Positions 21,246-26,445 of a stretch of 26,445 nt of DNA are shown here, in pieces. A program made the translations under genes and the position numbers. This DNA comes from an uncultured Oscillospiraceae bacterium (GTDB lineage Bacteria; Bacillota; Clostridia; Oscillospirales; Acutalibacteraceae). The stretch is taken from positions 1 to 26,445 of the forward strand of contig URDW01000005.1 in NCBI GenBank assembly GCA_900546735.1, written 5' to 3'. The notes under the pieces are model-generated. The model saw nothing but the letters and a program-made list of their open reading frames with translations. It made no database searches and was not told where the DNA came from. Positions within the stretch are counted from its first letter, which is position 1. The number at the start of each line of letters is the position of its first letter.

Positions 21246-22730
21246 TTAATCTTCGATCTTGCAGCACTGGCTGAGCACCTTGTCGAATCTGGCGATACAG
21301 TCGTCGATCATCTCCTCGGTGTAAGCCGCAGATGTGTACAGACGGGAACCGGCCAGCGTGACCAGGCCCTCGGCCATGTAAGCCGCGCCCATATACTGCA
21401 TTTCGGTCTGGCGCTTGCTCGTCTCTTTCAGGACGTGCGGGATCGTCCAGGGCTTTCTGAGGTCTACACGGAAGTGCATGGTACCCACGGTGTGCAGGTG
21501 GCAGACCGAACCGACATTGTAGCAGACGAACGGCAGATCGTACTTTTTGATGCTTTCCTGAATGCCCTTGACCAGACGGTCAGCCATATGGCCGGCGACC
21601 TGGCAGGCATTTCTCTTTTCGATCTCGCAGATCGTGGTGTAACCGGCGCAGCAGGAGATCGGTGTAGCCGCCAGCGTACCGCCGCACATGGCCTTATGGA
21701 TCTTTTTGCCGGAGGTCTTGTCAAGGCCGGCGCCAAGATACTTCATAACTTCTCTGTGGCCGCCGATACCGCCGGCACCCGGATAACCGCCGGCGATGAC
21801 TTTACCGAAGATGGTCAGGTCGGGGTCGATGCCGTAGTAGCCCTGTGCACCGGACATGCCGATTCTGAAGCCGGAAACCACTTCGTCGCAGACGAGCAGC
21901 GCGCCATACTTGCGGCAAAGCGCCTGCACGCCCTTCGGGAAGTCTTTGTCGACCGGGCGGGTCGCCGACTCGGGGCCGATCGGCTCAATGAAGACGGCAG
22001 CTGTGCCGCCGCGGAACTTGTTGATGATAAGCTTTCTTTCAAGTGACTTCAGGTCGTTCGGGAAGAATTCCTGTGTGTGCTTGAAAACATAAAGCGGAAC
22101 GCCGTGGCTCTGGGTGTTCATGGTGCCGGGCACGCGGATACCCCATGCCAGCTGGTCGGACCAGCCGTGATAGGCGCCGCCCATTTTAATGATGTTCTTA
22201 TGTTTGGTCGCCAGACGTGCAACACGCACAGCGCACATGCAGGCCTCGGTACCGGAGCCGAGCATGCGGAACATTTCCACAGACGGCACGCACTCGCTGA
22301 TCTTTTTCGCAAGCTTGTACTCATATTCATGGAAAAGACCGGTGGACGGGCCGCAGTCGTTGAGCAGTTCGATCACCTTTTCACGAACGACGTCGTCATT
22401 CGAACCGAGCATGGTCGGGCCGCCGGCCTGCAGGAAATCGTAATACTCGTTGCCGTCAAGGTCATAAAGCTTTGCACCCTTCGCCTTTGTAAACACGAGC
22501 GGGAAAGGATAGTTGAAAGCCAGGTTGTGCTGAACGCCGCCGGGGATGACCTGCTTGGCCTTTTCGATCATTTCCTTTGACTTCTTGCACTTTTTGCCGT
22601 AATACTCGTCTTCATACTTTTTGAGCGCTTCACGGCTGATGGAATAAATCGGTTTTTTGATCAGGGCATCGAGCTGGGCCGTGATCAGGCCGGCGTCATG
22701 ATACTCTGAAATCGCAAATCTCGTATCCAT
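21246..22730 (-). CDS. Class III PLP-dependent aminotransferase, glutamate-1-semialdehyde aminomutase-like
   Basis: A 494-residue fold-type I PLP enzyme. Family text includes GNEYYDFLQAGGPTMLGSND, the cofactor-phosphate loop LGSGTEACMCAVRVAR, AVFIEPIGPES, LLVCDEVVSGFRIG with the PLP-binding aspartate, and the Schiff-base lysine in LTIFGKVIAGGYPGAGG. The HemL-like pattern is clear, but a ~55-residue N-terminal extension and the catabolic-type neighbours argue against a haem role. It would convert an amine to an aldehyde or ketone, or move an amino group within the substrate, upstream of the aldolase. GGAGGAT precedes the ATG at 22730. It is the first gene of the minus operon, divergent from the TetR/FGGY operon. 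Confidence 0.9.
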   Translation of the reverse strand: MDTRFAISEYHDAGLITAQLDALIKKPIYSISREALKKYEDEYYGKKCKKSKEMIEKAKQVIPGGVQHNLAFNYPFPLVFTKAKGAKLYDLDGNEYYDFLQAGGPTMLGSNDDVVREKVIELLNDCGPSTGLFHEYEYKLAKKISECVPSVEMFRMLGSGTEACMCAVRVARLATKHKNIIKMGGAYHGWSDQLAWGIRVPGTMNTQSHGVPLYVFKHTQEFFPNDLKSLERKLIINKFRGGTAAVFIEPIGPESATRPVDKDFPKGVQALCRKYGALLVCDEVVSGFRIGMSGAQGYYGIDPDLTIFGKVIAGGYPGAGGIGGHREVMKYLGAGLDKTSGKKIHKAMCGGTLAATPISCCAGYTTICEIEKRNACQVAGHMADRLVKGIQESIKKYDLPFVCYNVGSVCHLHTVGTMHFRVDLRKPWTIPHVLKETSKRQTEMQYMGAAYMAEGLVTLAGSRLYTSAAYTEEMIDDCIARFDKVLSQCCKIED

Positions 22731-22764
22731 TAAATATCCTCCTTATCGCCTGGTAATTTGATTT

Positions 22765-22782
22765 GGTGAGCCGCCGCTCACC
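22765..22782. other. Inverted repeat in the 5' leader of the aminotransferase operon
   Basis: Perfect 7-bp dyad GGTGAGC/GCTCACC with a 4-base centre, between the promoter and the ribosome binding site. No T run follows. It may be an RNA hairpin or a regulator-binding site. Confidence 0.45.
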
Positions 22783-22824
22783 GCTTTGGGTGCAACACAT
22801 CAGCTCACTTGATTTGCAATTTTA

Positions 22825-22852
22825 AGTATATCACATTTTAACGATTTGTCAA
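22825..22852 (-). promoter_or_regulatory. Promoter of the aminotransferase-aldolase operon
   Basis: On the minus strand: -35 TTGACA (22852-22847), 16-bp spacer, -10 TATACT (22830-22825). Start is near 22818, giving an ~88-nt leader. Confidence 0.82.
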
Positions 22853-22894
22853 ACAAAACTCACAAAATTTTTGTTGAAAATATGGCGTTTTTTA

Positions 22895-22935
22895 TTGCAA
22901 AAATTTGAATTAGATGTTAATATTAACAGTATAGT
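22895..22935 (+). promoter_or_regulatory. Promoter region of the tetR-FGGY operon with a perfect palindrome
   Basis: Two readings are possible: TTGCAA (22895-22900), 17 bp, TAATAT (22918-22923); or TTGAAT (22905-22910), 19 bp, TATAGT (22930-22935). A perfect 12-bp palindrome GTTAATATTAAC (22916-22927) overlaps the first -10 and the second spacer, a natural place for an autoregulatory TetR operator. Confidence 0.5.
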
Positions 22936-23017
22936 TATTCAGCTGTCATTTAGAGTTAAAGGAGATTTGTGGCACTTGCACAAGAATTGCGTATTTTTTT
23001 GTGCATGCCTACAAAAT

Positions 23018-23689
23018 ATGAGAACACACCATAAAGAAGCATTTGACCGGATCCCAGACAGCCGGCGCGAAAAGATTTTGGACGTCGGCATTGACGAATT
23101 CGCCGAAAAGGGTTACGAAAAGGCCAACATCAACGTTATTGCACAAAAGGCCGGCATCAGCATTGGGCTGATGTATAAGTATTTCAGCACAAAAGAAGAT
23201 CTGTTCATCACCTGCGTGAACCACGGTATGGAGATCCTGGACGCCACGCTGAACCACATTATGCAAAGCAATGAAAGGCTGCTGAAAAAAGCAGAGATGC
23301 TGATTCGCGCCACCTGCCTGCACTCGCGCAAAAACGCGAAATACATAAAAATTTACAACGAGATCTCGGCGGAAAAAGACACGGCGCGCGCCGATCTTTT
23401 TGCCCGCGAGATCGAAACGTCAACAAGTCGTCTGTATATCCAGGCGATCACAGACGCCCAAAGCGCGGGCGATATCCGGCAGGACGCTGACCCAAAGGTT
23501 TTTGCCTTTTTTTTAGACAACCTGCTGACCACACTGCAGTTTTCCTACACCTGCGAATATTACCGGCAGCGTTTTCGCCTGTACACAGGCATAGACGTGG
23601 CTGAAATGGACGATGAAGTCATCATCCGGGAGCTGCTGAAGTTTCTGGAGAGCGCATTTACATTTTCAAAGGAGGACAAAACGAAATGA
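23018..23689 (+). CDS. TetR/AcrR-family transcriptional regulator
   Basis: A 223-residue regulator from the ATG at 23018. The N-terminal DNA-binding domain is typical: RREKILDVGIDEFAEKGYEKANINVIAQKAGISIGLMYKYFSTKEDLF (given here only to locate it, about residues 13-60; key positions are the IAQKAGIS turn and YKYF). The C-terminal helical half is the ligand domain and is not assignable. The ATG has no good Shine-Dalgarno; AAAGGAG at 22958-22964 would instead serve an in-frame TTG at 22976 or a short GTG reading frame at 22969, so the true start is unsure. It overlaps the FGGY kinase gene by ATGA and faces the aminotransferase operon, so it probably controls both. Confidence 0.88.
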   Translation: MRTHHKEAFDRIPDSRREKILDVGIDEFAEKGYEKANINVIAQKAGISIGLMYKYFSTKEDLFITCVNHGMEILDATLNHIMQSNERLLKKAEMLIRATCLHSRKNAKYIKIYNEISAEKDTARADLFAREIETSTSRLYIQAITDAQSAGDIRQDADPKVFAFFLDNLLTTLQFSYTCEYYRQRFRLYTGIDVAEMDDEVIIRELLKFLESAFTFSKEDKTK

Positions 23690-25284
23690 GTAAATACGTT
23701 ATGACCTACGATGTCGGTACGACCGGTATCAAAACCTGCCTGATCGAGATCGACAAAGAAATCAAGATCCTCGGCAGCGACTCATTCGGCTATAACCTGT
23801 ACATTTTGGAGGACGGCGGCGCCGAACAGGACGCCGATGAATGGTGGCAGGCCATGTGCGTGACGACCAAATCCGTGCTGCAAAAGGTGCCGTACATAAA
23901 GCCGAAACAGATCGAGGGCATTTCTTTTTGCTCGCAGCAGCAGGCGCTTGTATTGGTGGACAAAGAAGGCAACTGCATCCGCCGGCCAATGAGCTATATG
24001 GACCAGCGCGCCAAGACCGAACTGAAAGAAGGCATCGCCCACGGTTTTAAGATTGCCGGCGCAGAGGTGACCAAGCTTTTAAAATATCTGCGCTACACGG
24101 GCGCTGTTTCCTCTTCTGTTAAGGACCCGATCTGGAAATACCAGTGGGTGCGCAAGCACGAACCGGAAAATTTCAAAAAAATCCATAAATGGCTTGACGT
24201 AAAAGAATACCTGATCTGCCGCTGCAGCGGTGAATTCGTTATGACCGAGGACTCGGCTTTCGCCGCCCTGCTTTATGACACCCGCAAGGGGCACGAGGGC
24301 TGGTGCAAACCGGTCTGCGACATGGTGGGTGTAAACATGGAACACCTGCCCACCATTAAAAAATCAACGGAAAAAGTCGGTGAGATCACTGAAAAAGCGG
24401 CGGGCGAACTTGGCCTGGCTGCCGGCACTGCCGTTTACGGCGGCGGCGGCGACAGTGCGCTGATCGGCGTGGGCGCCGGTGCGGTAGAAGTCGGCGACAC
24501 ACACATTTACAGCGGCACCTCCGGCTGGGTCTCCACCGTGACCGACAAACAGGTAGTAGACGCAAACGCCATGATCGCCGCGATTGTTGGCGCAGACAGC
24601 GGCAAATACAACTATTTTGCAGAGCTGGAGACCTCCAACAAGTGTGTGGAATGGGTCAAGGATCACCTGGCGCTCGACGATATCGGCGTTTACCTGAGGC
24701 ACATTGACGTGTCGGAAAGCTTTGAAAAGCTGCAGCTGAACCTGTACGACTATATGGAAAACGTGATCGACGAGATCCCGGCCGGCTGCGGCGGCACGAT
24801 CTTTACGCCGTGGCTGCACGGCAACCGCTGCCCGTTTGAAGACCCGAATTCCGCCGGTATGTTCTTCAACATCAAACTGGAGACCGGCAAAACGGAACTG
24901 ATCCGAGCCGTAGTGGAAGGCATCTGCTTCCACATGCGCTGGATGCTGGAAAGCCAGGACAAGAAAGTCAAAACTTCCAACCCGATCCGTTTCTGCGGCG
25001 GCGGCGCGCTCGGCGCAGTGACCTGCCAGATCCTTTCCGATATCCTGCAGCGCGACATTGAAGTGGTGGAAAGCCCGCAGAACGTGGGCGCCGTCGGTGC
25101 AGCGGCCTGCATTGCCGTAGGCATGGGGCTGATCGAAAAAATGGGTGATGTGAAAAAAATCATTCCCGTAAAACACGTTTACCACCCGAACAAAGAAAAC
25201 AAAGCCGTTTACGACCGCAACTTTACGGTGTTCAAGAACCTGTATTACGACAACAAGAAAAATTTTGCCATCCTAAACGGCTAA
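23686..25284 (+). CDS. FGGY-family carbohydrate kinase
   Basis: A 532-residue kinase of the xylulokinase/glycerokinase superfamily. The N-terminal phosphate-binding segment YDVGTTGIKTCLIE, the Q-rich GISFCSQQQALVLVDKEG, DQRAK with the family's catalytic-type aspartate region, GGGGDSALIGVGAG, and the C-terminal ATP-site text IRFCGGGALGAVTCQILSDILQRDIEV are all present. Size fits (480-540). It starts within the end of the TetR gene (ATGA), with GGAGG upstream. FGGY members phosphorylate sugars or polyols; with a class II aldolase across the divergent promoter, a kinase-then-aldolase route as in fuculose or rhamnulose catabolism is likely. The substrate is not deducible. Confidence 0.93.
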   Translation: MSKYVMTYDVGTTGIKTCLIEIDKEIKILGSDSFGYNLYILEDGGAEQDADEWWQAMCVTTKSVLQKVPYIKPKQIEGISFCSQQQALVLVDKEGNCIRRPMSYMDQRAKTELKEGIAHGFKIAGAEVTKLLKYLRYTGAVSSSVKDPIWKYQWVRKHEPENFKKIHKWLDVKEYLICRCSGEFVMTEDSAFAALLYDTRKGHEGWCKPVCDMVGVNMEHLPTIKKSTEKVGEITEKAAGELGLAAGTAVYGGGGDSALIGVGAGAVEVGDTHIYSGTSGWVSTVTDKQVVDANAMIAAIVGADSGKYNYFAELETSNKCVEWVKDHLALDDIGVYLRHIDVSESFEKLQLNLYDYMENVIDEIPAGCGGTIFTPWLHGNRCPFEDPNSAGMFFNIKLETGKTELIRAVVEGICFHMRWMLESQDKKVKTSNPIRFCGGGALGAVTCQILSDILQRDIEVVESPQNVGAVGAAACIAVGMGLIEKMGDVKKIIPVKHVYHPNKENKAVYDRNFTVFKNLYYDNKKNFAILNG

Positions 25285-25301
25285 CGCTTTGCAGCACTAA
25301 C

Positions 25302-25336
25302 AAAAGGCTTTGCACGGAAAAGTGCAAAGCCTTTTT
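25302..25336 (+). terminator. Rho-independent terminator after the FGGY kinase
   Basis: Fourteen-base-pair perfect stem AAAAGGCTTTGCAC (25302-25315)/GTGCAAAGCCTTTT (25322-25335), loop GGAAAA, then T. The following 178 bases to 25514 show no gene or structure I can support. Confidence 0.93.
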
Positions 25337-25514
25337 ATGCTTCGGGAAATATCTGTTTTGCCAGTACTGACACCCTGCCATTTGAAAATCACACTGCAAT
25401 TCCTGTCCGAAAATCAATCCGGCTCCTGTCCGTCGTGCGCTTTACAGGCACATTTCGTAAACTGCATATCAGAAAACACTGCCAGAAACCGGAATTTATC
25501 TTTTTCATTATTGT

Positions 25515-26267
25515 TTATTTCACATAACAGGCGCGGCCAGCCATTTTAACTTCCACTAATCGAAAACCTGCCTCATCGTAGATACGCTCCGCAGATTCTC
25601 CGTCAGGCCACAAGAAGCAGTTTTCGATTTTGTTCTTCATACAATATTTCGCAAAAGTTTGTATGATAGCGCGTCCTACCCCCTTTTTTCGATGTTCTGT
25701 TGCAACAAGAAGATAGTCAACTCTGCACACTCCGTCTTTCGTATGCGCTCGTGTCATACCGACAGGGCACCCATCTATATAAGCAACGAAGAAAAGCGTA
25801 TTGCTTTTCTCAAGCGCCATCTTTACCACATCGGTTTCCCATGGCTCGCCTGCCGCCTCAAATATATTCGTTCTGAAGGTATCTTCCCATTTTTCTATTT
25901 TCAGAACCTCTATAAGAGGATTCGGCATAATTTTACATTCGTCAAGTAAAACCATGTAACGGTTTTCCTCGCCGTAAACATCGTAGCCATATTCGGCTAA
26001 TTTCTCTCGAATGCTCTCAAAATATCCGTCGTCGGTAATTGACTGATAGATCGTAGGCTTGATGCCCTTATCCCGATAAAACTCGGTAATATCTTCGAGC
26101 GTTTTTGCGACATCGCTTATCCTGTCTTTGAAAATAATTGCATGATTGCTGTCATATGAATCTTTGTTATTTTCATTGTAAAAAAGCAGACCGTACTCAC
26201 GCTCTGCGTAAGCGGTAAATTCTCTCGGAAATAAATCTTCCTCCCGGTATATCTTTAATAAATTCAT
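25515..26267 (-). CDS. GNAT-family N-acetyltransferase
   Basis: A 250-residue protein. The C-terminal half is a GNAT domain: TLFFVAYIDGCPVGMTRAH, then VDYLLVATEHRKKGVGRAIIQTFAKYC holding the acetyl-CoA pyrophosphate loop (R/Q-x-x-G-x-G/A form, here RKKGVG), and a closing IYDEAGFRLVE. The first ~130 residues are less recognisable and may be a degenerate GNAT-like half. AGAGGAAAT precedes the ATG. The coding sequence is clearly richer in A/T codons (ATA, AAA, GAA, TAT) than its neighbours, which suggests recent acquisition. It stands alone, with no terminator I can see on its 3' side. The substrate is unknown. Confidence 0.85.
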   Translation of the reverse strand: MNLLKIYREEDLFPREFTAYAEREYGLLFYNENNKDSYDSNHAIIFKDRISDVAKTLEDITEFYRDKGIKPTIYQSITDDGYFESIREKLAEYGYDVYGEENRYMVLLDECKIMPNPLIEVLKIEKWEDTFRTNIFEAAGEPWETDVVKMALEKSNTLFFVAYIDGCPVGMTRAHTKDGVCRVDYLLVATEHRKKGVGRAIIQTFAKYCMKNKIENCFLWPDGESAERIYDEAGFRLVEVKMAGRACYVK

Positions 26268-26341
26268 TTTATATTTCCTCTATCTTCTCTAAATCACTTT
26301 TTTACCAAAATCGAATAATACTTTTCCTCACCCAAAACAAC

Positions 26342-26383
26342 AAAGCGGCTCAAAATGCAAGATACATTTTGAGCCGCTTTTCT
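26342..26383 (-). terminator. Terminator downstream of ilvD
   Basis: Sixteen-base-pair perfect stem AAAGCGGCTCAAAATG (26342-26357)/CATTTTGAGCCGCTTT (26365-26380) with a 7-base loop. On the minus strand it follows the ilvD stop codon directly and is trailed by GTTGTTTTG. Confidence 0.85.
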
Positions 26384-26445
26384 TTATTCAAGCACGGCGC
26401 CGGTCGCACCGGAAGTGACCAGCTTGGCATAACGTGCCAGATAAC
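26384..26445 (-). CDS. ilvD: 3' end of dihydroxy-acid dehydratase (5' part outside the window)
   Basis: The minus strand reads YLARYAKLVTSGATGAVLE then TAA (26386-26384). This matches the conserved C-terminus of IlvD (xYLxRYAxLVxSAxxGAVL), the [Fe-S] enzyme that dehydrates dihydroxy-acids in branched-chain amino acid synthesis. Only 19 full codons are visible, so the assignment rests on this tail. Confidence 0.8.
   Translation of the reverse strand, partial: YLARYAKLVTSGATGAVLE

Noticed and set aside
1..26445. CRISPR arrays, tRNA or rRNA genes, insertion-sequence transposases, prophage genes
   Set aside because: I looked for spaced direct repeats, tRNA T-arm/acceptor patterns and transposase or phage motifs and saw none I could support.

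Overview
This window looks like the chromosome of an anaerobic, gut-type Clostridia bacterium (phylum Bacillota). The moderate-to-high GC and gene set suggest the Oscillospirales/Ruminococcaceae side, but I cannot name a genus from the sequence alone. Pointers are consensus sigma-A promoters with 16-17 bp spacers, a T-box leader, a two-gene SufC/SufB-type Fe-S system, a GlpA/GlpB/DUF1667 oxidoreductase operon, azlCD and a heterodimeric ABC exporter.

Layout. 1-1761 (+) is the end of a glycerol-3-phosphate dehydrogenase-type operon: GlpA-like C-terminus, GlpB-like flavoprotein and DUF1667 protein. 1827-3485 (-) is a minimal suf operon (sufC then a short sufB/D). Its promoter is covered by two tandem 7-1-7 boxes of the PerR/Fur family type. 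3717-4671 (+) is rplM-rpsI. 4690-6071 (+) holds a single-domain AraC regulator and an APH-family kinase gene whose last ~41 codons are displaced by a frameshift. 6070-8948 (-) is a P2-type cation ATPase behind a ~200-nt leader that combines a strong terminator with a 23-codon acidic-then-basic leader ORF. 9039-12721 (+) is a heterodimeric ABC exporter pair. 12731-13104 (+) is an orphan 83-residue domain related to the end of YloV/DAK proteins. 13204-16205 (+) is a surface protein, an ECF sigma factor and a membrane-tethered beta-propeller protein that is probably its anti-sigma factor. 16206-16560 is a non-coding island with self-complementary inverted ends. 16565-18308 (-) is a T-box-controlled solo trpB2. 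18359-19932 (+) is a small helical protein and azlCD. 19945-25336 is a divergent four-gene cluster: class III aminotransferase and two-domain class II aldolase on (-), TetR regulator and FGGY sugar kinase on (+). 25515-26267 (-) is an AT-richer GNAT acetyltransferase, and the 3' end of ilvD enters from the right edge.

How the genes work together. The aminotransferase/aldolase/FGGY kinase set behind one divergent, TetR-associated control region looks like a catabolic pathway for an amino-bearing sugar or polyol; its substrate cannot be read from sequence. The T-box trpB2 and azlCD, plus the ilvD end, touch amino-acid homeostasis. The best candidates for something undescribed are the ATPase leader (8716-8913), the inverted-end island (16206-16560) and the four-gene catabolic cluster. 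All families are named from motif recognition; no database search was possible.
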